Assembly: GCF_019511605.1 (NCBI RefSeq)
Contig: NZ_JAEUAV010000005.1
Coordinates: 1 to 64,000, forward strand
Length of the DNA: 64,000 bases
Reading direction: 5' to 3'
From: Paraburkholderia phenoliruptrix
GTDB taxonomy: Bacteria > Pseudomonadota > Gammaproteobacteria > Burkholderiales > Burkholderiaceae
Below, in pieces: positions 16,099-24,778 of the stretch (positions within the stretch are counted from its first letter, which is position 1; the number at the start of each line of letters is the position of its first letter). A program made the position numbers and the translations under genes. Under the pieces are notes generated by a model. That model had not been told where the DNA came from. It made no database searches and worked only from the letters and a program-made list of their open reading frames with translations.

Positions 16099-16410
16099 CT
16101 AGAACTTTGGATGGCATTCGAAGTTCACCGAAGAAGCGTGCGTAGTGAGCATCGCCACCCCGCTCACCGATTCTTCGTTGATGCTGCTCTGCATACCGAG
16201 GCGCTCGCAGTAATCGCGCGCCTCGTTCAGTGCTTCTCCATGCGCGCGGGCCCAGGCCATGCGTCCGCCCGCGGCATGTGCGGCGACCGTGTAGGTGCCG
16301 GGTTTATCGGTGGCGACGACATGGGTCGACGTTGCGCAGCCGGCAAGCAAGCCGCCTGCCGCGAGCACCGCAATGGCGAGGCGCGCCCAATCGCGAAGCT
16401 TGTTCAACAT
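16099..16410 (-). CDS. small predicted lipoprotein of unknown function
   Basis: A 103-residue lipoprotein. The lipobox LLAGC puts the lipidated Cys near residue 24. The mature part has a helical centre (GGRMAWARAHGEALNEARDYCERLG) and a C-terminal strand pair, with two further Cys residues that could form a disulfide. I do not recognise a named family; small Burkholderia envelope lipoproteins look like this. The ATG at 16410 has AGGTG five bases upstream; a start 11 codons earlier is worse. It is convergent with the cupin gene, so it is a separate transcript. Confidence 0.75.
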   Translation of the reverse strand: MLNKLRDWARLAIAVLAAGGLLAGCATSTHVVATDKPGTYTVAAHAAGGRMAWARAHGEALNEARDYCERLGMQSSINEESVSGVAMLTTHASSVNFECHPKF

Positions 16411-16712
16411 GATGCACCTGAGTGTTCTGATCGTTCCGCGCATGACCGCCAGGTGCGGTCTTGCTGGTCACATTGGTTGGCAATATTTCGAATCGGATTA
16501 TCGCGAATCTGCCGCGCGAGATCAGCCTCACCGGTCGAAAACACTGTTGCCGCTGTCCGAACAATCGTCCGTGCACACGCACGCCGGGCGCACCGTCCCT
16601 GCGCGCATTGGCGTGCCGGAACTGTTTAAAGCACTTCCCCATTCATGGTCGAGCGACTAGTCTTTAACGACATCTTCTGAACCATCCGGACCATGAACTG
16701 GAGGAGACATCG
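16411..16712. other. 302-bp divergent intergenic region
   Basis: This region lies between divergent lipoprotein and MFS genes and should carry both promoters. AT-rich stretches around 16470-16510 are candidates, but I cannot assign paired boxes. GGAGGAGA just before 16713 is the MFS ribosome site. Confidence 0.4.
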
Positions 16713-18065
16713 ATGGAACTCGAAACACGTACCATGAAACGTGTAACGGTTCGGCTCGTGCCGTTCCTGATCGTCTGTTATTTCATCGCCTATCTGGACC
16801 GCGTGAACGTCGGCTTTGCGGCGCTGCAGATGAACAAGGCGCTCGGCCTGTCCGCGAGTGCATTCGGCTTTGGCGCAGGGATTTTCTTTATCGCGTACTT
16901 CTTCTTTGAAGTGCCGTCCAATCTTCTGCTCGAGAAATTCGGCGCGCGCCGCTGGATTGCGAGAATCATGTTCACGTGGGGCGTGCTGGCGGGCGCAATG
17001 GCGTATATCCCACATATCGCGCAATACACGGGGCTTTCGGCCGCGCATGTCTTTTACGGCTTGCGCATTCTGCTGGGCGTGGCCGAGGCGGGGTTCTTTC
17101 CTGGCGTGATCTTTCTGCTCACATTGTGGTTTCCCGCGGCGTATCGCGGCCGCGTGGTCGGCTATTTCATGGCGGCGATTCCGCTCTCCACGGTGATAGG
17201 CGGGCCGATCTCGGGCGCCCTGCTTTCCATGGACGGCCTCGGCGGCCTCGCCGGCTGGCAGTGGGTCTATCTGATCGAAGCGCTGCCCGCCCTGCTGCTG
17301 GCATTCGCGGTGTGGTTCTACCTGACCGACAAGCCGGCCGATGCCACCTGGCTTGCCGCCGACGAACGCACGTGGCTCGTCGCGCGCCAGCAGCAGGAAC
17401 GCGAGCATCGCGAGGCGGTGCGCGCCTTCAGCGTGAAGGAAGCGCTGTTCAATCCGCGTGTGCTCGCGATCGCGCTGATCTACTTCGGTGCGAATGCAAC
17501 CAACTACGGCCTGAGTTTCTTCCTGCCGCAGATCGTGAAGTCCTTCGGCTTGACCAATCTGCAGACGGGCTTTGTGACGTCGTTGCCGTATATCGTCGGC
17601 GTGATCAGCATGGTGCTGTGGGGGCGTCACTCCGACCGCAAGCTCGAACGCAAACGCCATGTGGCGATCGCATTGACGGTGGCGGCGGCCGGCATCGCGG
17701 CGTCGGCGGGGCTGGATAATCCGGTGGAAAAAATGATTGCGCTGTCGATTGCGGGCTTCGGTATTTTCGGCTGCCTGCCCGTTATCTGGACGCTGCCTGC
17801 GGCGTTCCTGTCGGGCGCCGCGGCAGCGGGCGGCATTGCCGCAATCAATTCGCTCGGCAATCTGGCGGGATTCTTCGGACCTTATGCGATGGGCTGGATC
17901 AAGGACAGCACTGGCGGCTTTGGCGCGGGCCTTTTGTGCCTGGCAGGCGCGGGACTGGTCGGCGCCGCGGCCGCCCTGCTGCTGCATCATGACGTCTCGC
18001 TGGAGACCGCGGCGGGTTCGGCAAGGCGTGAGGACATGGCGCGACCGGGCGTGGCGGAGTATTGA
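16713..18065 (+). CDS. MFS transporter, anion:cation symporter type
   Basis: A 450-residue inner-membrane carrier with 12 predicted helices. The opening FLIVCYFIAYLDRVNVGFAAL (from about residue 18) is the signature of the ACS branch of the MFS, which moves sugar acids, tartrate, phthalate or similar carboxylates with protons. The A-type loop LLLEKFGARRWIAR follows helix 2. A polar C-terminal tail of about 25 residues has no clear role. GGAGGAGACATCG precedes the ATG. No catabolic gene is adjacent, so the substrate cannot be inferred from context. Confidence 0.88.
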   Translation: MELETRTMKRVTVRLVPFLIVCYFIAYLDRVNVGFAALQMNKALGLSASAFGFGAGIFFIAYFFFEVPSNLLLEKFGARRWIARIMFTWGVLAGAMAYIPHIAQYTGLSAAHVFYGLRILLGVAEAGFFPGVIFLLTLWFPAAYRGRVVGYFMAAIPLSTVIGGPISGALLSMDGLGGLAGWQWVYLIEALPALLLAFAVWFYLTDKPADATWLAADERTWLVARQQQEREHREAVRAFSVKEALFNPRVLAIALIYFGANATNYGLSFFLPQIVKSFGLTNLQTGFVTSLPYIVGVISMVLWGRHSDRKLERKRHVAIALTVAAAGIAASAGLDNPVEKMIALSIAGFGIFGCLPVIWTLPAAFLSGAAAAGGIAAINSLGNLAGFFGPYAMGWIKDSTGGFGAGLLCLAGAGLVGAAAALLLHHDVSLETAAGSARREDMARPGVAEY

Positions 18066-18108
18066 GCGGCGCGGGTGCAAAGGTGCTGGGGGCGCTGAAC
18101 GACGGATG

Positions 18109-18449
18109 AAAGCGGACTCAGCGTCTGCTTAAAGCCTGCTTGAAGCCAACGTTAGGTCGGGTCGAGCCGAGGTCAGGGGCGACTTGAGGCCAGCTTGAAG
18201 CGAACTCAAAGCACGCTTCAAGCCGACTAAGAGCGAACTAAGAGCCAACTGCAAACCCAAGCCAAACCCAAGCCAAACCCAGGCGAAACCAACGCCAAAC
18301 CAAGGCCAAATCAAGGCCAAATCAAGGCGAAACGAAAGCCCACTTCAAGCACGGTCAAAGCCCACCCAAAGCACGGTCAAAGCCGGGGCAAAGCACGCTC
18401 CAGGCACGCTCCCAGCCCACCCAAAGCACGCTCACACCCAGTCCAGCGC
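18109..18449. repeat. 31-unit tract of degenerate 11-bp repeats
   Basis: From 18109 the sequence divides without gaps into 31 consecutive 11-mers. Early units look like GAAGCGAACTC, AAAGCACGCTT and CAAGCCGACTA, with AAGC at unit positions 2-5. From about 18252 units look like CAAACCCAAGC, CAAATCAAGGC, ACGGTCAAAGC and CCACCCAAAGC, with AAGC or AGGC at positions 8-11, so the phase shifts once. Several neighbours are identical pairs. The tract ends two bases before the PBP1A stop codon, between two converging genes. Eleven is not a multiple of three, which argues against coding. Confidence 0.9.
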
Positions 18450-18451
18450 GC

Positions 18452-21025
18452 TCACGGCGCGTTACCCGCCCTGCCGGCCTGACCGTCGACGCCCGCTGCG
18501 TCCGGCGGCATCACGTCATCGGGCGTAGGCGTCGGCGCCGATGCGGCCGTGCCGGCGCCGCGCGCCTCGCCGTGAACGGGATCGCCGGGCAATGTCGGAC
18601 CTGAAGCGCTGCCAGGCGCCGTCAGCAGCGGCGGCAACGCCCGCGATTCTTCGGCAGCCGCGCCCGCTGCGCTCGCCCCATCCGCCGCGCCGGAGGTCCC
18701 GCCAGCCAACGCGGACGCAGACGCAGACGCCACCGCAGCCGCATCCGATGCCGAAGCCGCAGACGACGCCCCCTCACCCGGCTCACGCCGCGTCACACTG
18801 CGCGCGGTGACGGGCGCCTGCTGCCGGGCCGGCGACGGCGTCGGCGCAAACACGTGCTCGAACCACGCGCGCAGCCGCTCCGAGCGCTCGGCAAACCAGC
18901 CCGGCTGCTGCTCGGTAGCGAATTTCACCCGCGTATCGACGAGTCTCGAGCGCTGCGCGCGCTGAAAGAAATCGCCGACGATAGGCAGCGCGCTATGCGC
19001 CCCTTGCCCCCAGTAGTCGCTGCGCAGAGTCACGCGGCTGTCGTTGAAACCGACCCACGCGCCCGCCACCAGTTGCGGATGGATCAGGATGAACCAGCCG
19101 TCCGCGTTGCCCTGCGTGGTGCCGGTCTTGCCGGCCACGTCGCCGCGCACGCCGAAGCGGCTGCGTATCGCCGAGCCGGTGCCGCGGTTGACCACGTCGC
19201 GCATCACGTCGACTAGCGTGCGGGCTGCGTCGGCAGGCAGTTCCTGTTGTGGCGGCACCGGCGCGAAGTCGGCCAGCACTTCGCCGTTGCGGTCCTCGAT
19301 ACGCGTGACCATGACCGGCTCGACATAGCCGCCCAGGTTGGCAATCGTGCCGTAGGCCGACACCATTTCCTTCAGCGTGACGGGGCTCGTGCCCAACGCG
19401 AGCGAAGGCACGGCCTCGAGCGGGCTGTCGCGCACGCCCATTGCGCGCGCGAGCCGCGCGACCTTGCCGGGGCCGACCGTTTGCATCAGTTGCGCGGTGA
19501 TGCGGTTGCGCGAATACGCAAGCGCGTCGCGCAGCGTGATGGGCCGCTCGCTCGGATCGTCTTCGTCGCCCGGACGCCAGACTTCGCCGCCTGCCAGTTG
19601 AATTTCGACAGGCTGATCGAGCAGCGTGTCGGACGGTTTGGCGCCCGCCGCGAAGGCCGCCGCGTAGACGAACGGCTTGAAGGTCGAGCCCGGCTGACGC
19701 CGCGCCTGCTGCACATGATCGAACGGATCCTGGCTGAAATCGCGGCTGCCTACCCACGCCTTGATCTGGCCGTTGCGCGGGTCCATCGCGAGAAAATCGG
19801 CCTGCACGCGGGTTTTAGATTCGCACACCGACTGCACGAGGCTGCGGTTTGCCGACACGTGCTTGAGCGCCTCGTCGTCGGAGAGGCCGGCGTCTTTCGC
19901 GGCGCGGTAGTCGGGCGTTTCGCGCAGGAACGTCGAGAGCAGTTCCTTGCCGTTCGAACAACCGGCGCGGCTGCCCCACGCCGCGTTCGCAATGCCTTGC
20001 AGCTGGTTGCCCTGAAGGACCACGGCCTGCGTGGCCATGGTTTGCAGACGCGAATCGATTGTCGTGCGGACCACGAGGCCGTCGGAATAGATGTTGTAAT
20101 CGTTGCGGTCGGCCCACGCCGCGAGCCACTTGCGCAATTGCTGCGAGAAATGCGGCGCCGGTCCGGGCGGCTCGGTCTGCCGTTCGAAGTCGATGCGCAA
20201 CGGTTTTTTCCGCAGCGTCTCGTATGCGGCTGGCGTGAGCTTGCCGAACTTCACCATCTGCCCGAGCACCGTATTGCGCCGCTGCAACGCGCGCTCGGGG
20301 TTGAGCACCGGGTTGTAGTAACTGTTGCCCTTCAGCATGCCGGCGAGCGTCGCGCTTTCGAGCACGTTCAGCTCCGACGCGGACTTGTCGAAGTACGTGC
20401 GCGCCGCCATCTCGATGCCGTACGCGTTGTAGAGAAACGGCACGGTGTTCAGGTAGGTCTCGAGAATCTCGTCCTTGGTGTAGAGCGCCTCGATCTTGAA
20501 AGCCGTGATCGCTTCCTTGAGCTTCCTCGTGAGCGTCGGGGCGCGGCCGATTTCGTCGGGATACAGGTTGCGCGCGAGCTGCTGCGTGATCGTCGAGCCG
20601 CCCTGGCGGTCGCCGGAAAAGGTGTGCAGCGCGGCGGATGCGGTACGCCGCCAGTCGAGCCCGAAATGCTGATAGAAGCGGTGATCTTCGGTGGCGATCA
20701 GTGCGTTCACCACGTTCGGCGAGATGTCCGCAAGCTTGACCCACTCGCGGTTGGACGGCTTGAACTCGGCAAGCAGCTTGCCGTCTGCCGAGAGAATGCG
20801 GGCGGGCTGTTCGACCTTGGCCTTGCGAATATCGCCGATACCGGGCGTGAACGGAATCAGCATCAGCACATACAGCACGACGAGCACCGGCAGCGCCGCG
20901 CACGCCTTCAGAAGGCCGCGCCGCGTCGGATGACGCACGTGCCACAGCGCCCCGGCCACGAGCGGGTTCGCGCGGGTCAGACCTCGGTCGAGTGTCTCGA
21001 GAATCAGGGAAAAAAGGCGCTTCAC
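18452..21025 (-). CDS. class A penicillin-binding protein (PBP1A type)
   Basis: An 857-residue bifunctional peptidoglycan synthase with one N-terminal membrane helix (about residues 38-60). The GT51 transglycosylase holds [11 protein letters not shown] (near 113) and [14 protein letters not shown] (near 142). The transpeptidase has the three penicillin-binding motifs STFK (near 447), SRN (near 501) and KTG (near 632). A tail of about 125 residues is Ala/Ser/Pro/Gly-rich and probably disordered. I chose GTG at 21025 because it begins the short basic N-terminus; a TTG at 21064 would add 13 residues. Neither has a strong ribosome site. It lies divergent from fabV. It may be a second PBP1A paralogue, because the usual genomic partner genes of mrcA are not here. 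Confidence 0.9.
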   Translation of the reverse strand: MKRLFSLILETLDRGLTRANPLVAGALWHVRHPTRRGLLKACAALPVLVVLYVLMLIPFTPGIGDIRKAKVEQPARILSADGKLLAEFKPSNREWVKLADISPNVVNALIATEDHRFYQHFGLDWRRTASAALHTFSGDRQGGSTITQQLARNLYPDEIGRAPTLTRKLKEAITAFKIEALYTKDEILETYLNTVPFLYNAYGIEMAARTYFDKSASELNVLESATLAGMLKGNSYYNPVLNPERALQRRNTVLGQMVKFGKLTPAAYETLRKKPLRIDFERQTEPPGPAPHFSQQLRKWLAAWADRNDYNIYSDGLVVRTTIDSRLQTMATQAVVLQGNQLQGIANAAWGSRAGCSNGKELLSTFLRETPDYRAAKDAGLSDDEALKHVSANRSLVQSVCESKTRVQADFLAMDPRNGQIKAWVGSRDFSQDPFDHVQQARRQPGSTFKPFVYAAAFAAGAKPSDTLLDQPVEIQLAGGEVWRPGDEDDPSERPITLRDALAYSRNRITAQLMQTVGPGKVARLARAMGVRDSPLEAVPSLALGTSPVTLKEMVSAYGTIANLGGYVEPVMVTRIEDRNGEVLADFAPVPPQQELPADAARTLVDVMRDVVNRGTGSAIRSRFGVRGDVAGKTGTTQGNADGWFILIHPQLVAGAWVGFNDSRVTLRSDYWGQGAHSALPIVGDFFQRAQRSRLVDTRVKFATEQQPGWFAERSERLRAWFEHVFAPTPSPARQQAPVTARSVTRREPGEGASSAASASDAAAVASASASALAGGTSGAADGASAAGAAAEESRALPPLLTAPGSASGPTLPGDPVHGEARGAGTAASAPTPTPDDVMPPDAAGVDGQAGRAGNAP

Positions 21026-21176
21026 ACTGGCTACCGTCGGCGGGAAAAGGCTGAATCGTACCAAGATGTGTGGCGCGAACCGATTTTTATGCCGCTGGAA
21101 TACGCTTGCCGTCTCGCGTCGCTCGTGGGCACGCGGCTGCCGGCTTGCGGCGCCTCGTGCGGCTCGCCGGCCCCTG

Positions 21177-21218
21177 CCGTTTCCTGCTGCCGCTTCCCGC
21201 TACCGTTTCCTGCTGCCG
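21177..21218. repeat. 16-bp direct repeat pair before fabV
   Basis: CCGTTTCCTGCTGCCG occurs at 21177-21192 and again at 21203-21218, ten bases apart, in the divergent region between the PBP1A gene and fabV. It could be a duplicated operator or a replication slip. The -10 of fabV follows at 21254. Confidence 0.55.
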
Positions 21219-21253
21219 TCCCGCGTGCCGCGGCGGCAGCCGGCGCGGCCCAC

Positions 21254-21259
21254 TATAAT
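21254..21259 (+). promoter_or_regulatory. perfect -10 box of fabV
   Basis: TATAAT at 21254-21259 lies 28 bp before the fabV start codon. The hexamer 17 bp upstream (CGGCGG) is not a -35 match, so an activator or extended contacts may be needed. The start of transcription would be near 21266. Confidence 0.5.
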
Positions 21260-21286
21260 GTCGCCAATTCCGACAAGAGGTGCTTC

Positions 21287-22483
21287 ATGATCATCAAACC
21301 GCGCGTGCGTGGCTTTATCTGCGTCTCCACCCATCCGACGGGCTGCGAGGCCAACGTCAAGGAACAGATCGACTACGTCAAGGCACGCGGCCCTATTGCC
21401 AACGGTCCGAAGAAAGTACTCGTGATCGGCGCATCCACCGGCTATGGACTGGCCGCGCGCATCAGCGCGGCGTTCGGCTGCGGCGCGGCCACGCTCGGCG
21501 TGTTCTTCGAGCGCGGCGGCAGCGAGACCAAGGCCGGCACGGCCGGCTGGTACAACAGCGCGGCATTCGAGAAATTCGCCAGCGCCGAAGGTTTGTACGC
21601 AAGCAGCATCAACGGCGACGCGTTTTCCGACGAAGTCAAGGCGCGCACCATCGAGATCATCAAGCGCGATCTCGGCCAGGTCGACCTCGTGGTGTACAGC
21701 CTCGCCGCGCCCAAGCGCACGCATCCGAAAACCGGCGAGGTGTTCACGTCCACGCTCAAGCCGGTGGGCCGCGCCGTCACGCTGCGCGGCATCGACACCG
21801 ACAAGGAAGTGATCAAGGAAACGGTGCTCGAACCGGCCACGCAGACCGAAATCGACCACACGGTCGCGGTAATGGGCGGTGAAGACTGGCAGATGTGGAT
21901 CGACGCGCTGCTCGAAGCCGGCGTACTGGCGGACGGCGCGAAAACCACCGCGTTCACCTACCTCGGCGAGAAGATCACGCACGACATCTACTGGAACGGT
22001 TCGATTGGCGCGGCCAAGAAGGATCTCGACCAGAAAGTGCTCGGCATCCGCGAAAAGCTTGCGGCTAAGGGCGGCGACGCGCGCGTGTCGGTGCTGAAGG
22101 CGGTTGTCACGCAGGCGAGCTCGGCGATCCCGATGATGCCGCTCTACCTGTCGCTGCTCTTCAAGGTGATGAAGGAGAAAGGCACGCACGAAGGCTGCAT
22201 CGAGCAGGTGTATGGGCTGCTGAAGGACAGCATGTACGGCACGGCGCCGCACATTGACGACGAAGGCCGGTTGCGCGCGGACTACAAGGAACTGGACCCC
22301 GAGGTGCAGCAGCGTGTGGAAGCGCTGTGGAATCAGGTGACGAACGACAACATCTACGAGCTTACCGATTTCGCCGGGTACAAGACGGATTTTCTGCGTC
22401 TGTTCGGGTTCGAGATCGCGGGTGTCGACTACGAGGCCGACGTCAATCCGGACGTGCAGATTCCGCGACTCGTTCAGGTCTAA
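21287..22483 (+). CDS. fabV: enoyl-ACP/enoyl-CoA reductase FabV
   Basis: A 398-residue FabV-type reductase, the last step of each fatty-acid elongation cycle: trans-2-enoyl-ACP plus NADH to acyl-ACP. The protein opens [20 protein letters not shown] and has the extended Rossmann loop [15 protein letters not shown]. The family Y-x8-K active site is exact: Tyr235 and Lys244 in [10 protein letters not shown]. Its length is usual for FabV. FabV enzymes resist triclosan, unlike FabI. The ATG at 21287 has GAGG a few bases upstream. A TATAAT box precedes it. The gene stands alone, divergent from the PBP1A gene. Confidence 0.96.
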   Translation: MIIKPRVRGFICVSTHPTGCEANVKEQIDYVKARGPIANGPKKVLVIGASTGYGLAARISAAFGCGAATLGVFFERGGSETKAGTAGWYNSAAFEKFASAEGLYASSINGDAFSDEVKARTIEIIKRDLGQVDLVVYSLAAPKRTHPKTGEVFTSTLKPVGRAVTLRGIDTDKEVIKETVLEPATQTEIDHTVAVMGGEDWQMWIDALLEAGVLADGAKTTAFTYLGEKITHDIYWNGSIGAAKKDLDQKVLGIREKLAAKGGDARVSVLKAVVTQASSAIPMMPLYLSLLFKVMKEKGTHEGCIEQVYGLLKDSMYGTAPHIDDEGRLRADYKELDPEVQQRVEALWNQVTNDNIYELTDFAGYKTDFLRLFGFEIAGVDYEADVNPDVQIPRLVQV

Positions 22484-22805
22484 GCGTTCTGTCTGTATTC
22501 GGTCTGTCTACGGGTTTTTGCGGAGGTTTGCCGGGCGGTTGACGGGTGTTTGCGCCTCGCGCGTTTTCTCCCGTTTCGGCCCGCTTTCTGCGATTCCCGC
22601 GTGTTGTGAAAACGCGTAGGTGATTACGCCGCCCGTCCTGACGTTCAGTCGCCGCCCCCGGTCGCCGGCCCTTGGACGAGTGGCGTGTGCGCCAGGGTAC
22701 GCCCGGGAATTGCCGCTGACGAATTCTGCGTGATATTGTTAATCCATGCGGAGGACGGCCGTACGCCGCCTCCCCCGGAAAGCACTTACCGCAGCGAGCG
22801 TCGCC
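22484..22805. other. 322-bp gap after fabV
   Basis: The sequence is T-rich and repeats GTTTTTGCGG-like words just after fabV, but I see no stable terminator hairpin. Around 22728-22745 GATATTGTTAAT could serve as a promoter for the next gene. No gene is supported. Confidence 0.35.
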
Positions 22806-23171
22806 ATGAGTGATGTACGCCACCACCTGAGTCCGCGGGACCGCCTCGAGCTGTTGTGCTGGCTCACGTGCGGCAGTCTCGGCGCTTACTACCTCAACGA
22901 GGACTGGCCGGACGCGGCGTTCCACGTGCAGGCCGCGCACAAATGGCTGGACCGCCGCGCGCGGGAGGCCGACTGGCTCTCCATCGCAAAACTCTCTGCA
23001 ACGGCGCTGGAAATTGCTCGCCGGCACGCGCGTTTTGTCGACACCGACTGGGCGCGCGACGCCGTCGAGGAAATTCTCGATACCGACGAACTCGATCCGC
23101 AGGCACGGCTCGTCCGCCAGGTTCTGGCGGACTGCGAGCGCGCGCTGGCTGACCGGCGCACCGCGGACTGA
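22806..23171 (+). CDS. conserved-looking cytosolic protein of unknown function
   Basis: A 121-residue acidic/helical protein. I do not recognise it. Segments such as LSPRDRLELLCWLTCGSLGA and DWPDAAFHVQAAHKWLDRRA predict several amphipathic helices that could form a TPR-like or four-helix bundle. No signal peptide and no metal motif are visible; only two Cys residues occur close together and one near the end. The ATG at 22806 is preferred over one at 22746, because the upstream extension is Arg-rich and neither the start nor the ribosome site is better there. Codon use matches neighbours, so it is probably a true gene. Confidence 0.65.
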   Translation: MSDVRHHLSPRDRLELLCWLTCGSLGAYYLNEDWPDAAFHVQAAHKWLDRRAREADWLSIAKLSATALEIARRHARFVDTDWARDAVEEILDTDELDPQARLVRQVLADCERALADRRTAD

Positions 23172-23291
23172 TTCCTGGGCACAGGCGGCGGCGCGATCAC
23201 CGCCAATGACGCATGCGTCATTGCGCAACGCATGCGGGGGCCGGCACTTCACTCAAAGTACACATACGCTCATTGCCGGCCCGACGCCCAC

Positions 23292-23792
23292 CTATTTCCG
23301 CTCGGGCGCACGGCCCTTCATGAAGCGTGCGCCGGAGAGAATCAGCAGCGCGATGAGCACGCTCAGAATTGCGGTGGCCTCGCGCCCCAGCCCCGCCGCG
23401 ACCCCGACGCCCGCGCTCAGCCACAGGCTGGCGGCCGTGGTGAGCCCGCGCACCTCGCGCTCTGCGCTGAGTTTGATGACGGCGCCTGCGCCCAGAAAGC
23501 CGATGCCCGACACGAGCCCCTGCAGCACGCGGCTCATGTTGTCCTGCGAGAAACCGGCTTGCAGAGGCACCACGACGAACAGCGCGGCGCCTACGGCGAC
23601 CATCATGTGGGTGCGCATGCCGGCATCGCGCCGTGAGATCTCGCGCTCAAAGCCGATCACACCGCCGAGCACGAGAGCGAGACCCAGACGCATCAGCACC
23701 TGCGTGACGTCCGCGGTGCTGCCGAGGTCTGAGAATTCGCCCTTCACCGTTTGCCAGACAGTTGCCCATACCGTTTGCGATCCGCTCATCAT
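23292..23792 (-). CDS. MgtC/SapB family membrane protein
   Basis: A 166-residue inner-membrane protein with four predicted helices. The family motif LGLALVLGGVIGFEREISRR, followed by AGMRTHMMVAVGAALF and GIGFLGAGAVIK, is clear. MgtC-type proteins support growth at low magnesium and survival inside macrophages, in part by acting on the F-type ATPase; SapB-type members are less understood. It lacks the C-terminal soluble ACT-like domain of true MgtC, so it is the short SapB-like form. Two adjacent ATG codons (23792 and 23789) are possible starts. It is convergent with the unknown gene at 22806-23171. Confidence 0.88.
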   Translation of the reverse strand: MMSGSQTVWATVWQTVKGEFSDLGSTADVTQVLMRLGLALVLGGVIGFEREISRRDAGMRTHMMVAVGAALFVVVPLQAGFSQDNMSRVLQGLVSGIGFLGAGAVIKLSAEREVRGLTTAASLWLSAGVGVAAGLGREATAILSVLIALLILSGARFMKGRAPERK

Positions 23793-23931
23793 GTACCCGA
23801 CCCGACGTTTGCGAAAACGCCAAGCATAGCCGGGATGGAGTCTCGTGGGCAGACCCGTGCAGTCCGACTCCGACAAAACGATGCGCGGCGCCTGCGGCGG
23901 GGGGCGCCGCCCGCGGCCCGCGGCCCGCGCC

Positions 23932-24672
23932 TCAGGCAGACGCGGTCTTCTTCACGAAAGCGCTGACCACCGCCTCGAGTTCTTTCGTAATGGAGGTCAT
24001 CACTCCGGCCACCACCGCGAATTCGCGGCCCGTCACGTTGGTACGGCTCGCCACGATCTGACCGTTGAAGGACACGATATGAGCCTCCTTCGCGATGGAT
24101 TTGATCCGTTCGATCAGTTGCTGCTGTTCCCTCTTCTGCATGCGTGCAATGCGCCGGCTCTCCTGTTCGTAGACTGCCGTCACCGCATGCAGGTCGTTGA
24201 GCAACGGATCGGCCGAAGCGATCAGCGCCTCGACCGCTTGCTCGGCGCGCGCAGGGTTGCGTGCAATCGCATCGAGCGCCGCACCGGCGAGTGCAATGAA
24301 ATCGGCGATCTTCTTTGCGACGTGGCTATTGCCGCTGGCGTTGCGCGTGTCGCCCTTACCATGGAACGCCTCGCGCAACGCCGGCGAAAAGAGCCCAGGC
24401 AAACCGTCGCGGCCTTGCACGAGCGCCGCGTGACTGTCCGCAAAGGTTCGCAGCGTATCTCGCGCGACGGCGAGCGCGCCGTGGCCCTCGCCTTCACCCC
24501 TGCCTTCGCGCAGTGCGAGCATCGCCTTGAAGACGATACGCTGAGACAGCATCCGTTGACGCCCGGCAATGTTGATCAACGAGCTCAATACCTCGTTTGT
24601 CACCTCATTTGATGCCTCGGTTTCCGCTGTATCGGAACGCACTACCTGAACCCGTTCTATCGTGGTGGCCAT
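23932..24672 (-). CDS. PilJ-N-type (nitrate-sensing-like) all-helical protein
   Basis: A 246-residue soluble helical protein with two PilJ N-terminal type segments. The hallmark INIAGRQRMLSQRIVFKA lies at about residues 32-49, and a second half ends with a chemoreceptor-like helix (HIVSFNGQIVASRTNVTG). The motif resembles the P-box region through which NarX-type sensors bind nitrate. No transmembrane helix or kinase domain follows, so it should act as a stand-alone sensor or partner protein. It is the last gene of the nitrate operon, 106 bp after narK. The start at 24672 is chosen over 24729 because the extra residues are unstructured. Role in nitrate sensing is inference from motif plus location. 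Confidence 0.75.
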   Translation of the reverse strand: MATTIERVQVVRSDTAETEASNEVTNEVLSSLINIAGRQRMLSQRIVFKAMLALREGRGEGEGHGALAVARDTLRTFADSHAALVQGRDGLPGLFSPALREAFHGKGDTRNASGNSHVAKKIADFIALAGAALDAIARNPARAEQAVEALIASADPLLNDLHAVTAVYEQESRRIARMQKREQQQLIERIKSIAKEAHIVSFNGQIVASRTNVTGREFAVVAGVMTSITKELEAVVSAFVKKTASA

Positions 24673-24778
24673 ATCGACTTCTAAAGATCCAGCTCGGCGG
24701 GCCGCGTCCGCGCGCTTGTGGTTGCGCACCGACGCGGCCGCTGCCCGACTACTCTATTGTCCAACGCCGGGCATTGCG

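Noticed and set aside
18129..18320. Hydrophobic 63-residue frame inside the 11-bp repeat tract
   Set aside because: Its composition follows from the repeat units; no ribosome site, and 11-bp units do not keep a reading frame.
18109..18449. CRISPR array
   Set aside because: Units are 11 bp, adjacent and degenerate, with no spacers and no cas genes nearby.
19247..21286. Long open frame on the plus strand leading into fabV
   Set aside because: It is antisense to the PBP1A gene, Arg/His-rich and without homology; only the part from 21287 is FabV. GC-rich third positions create such shadows.
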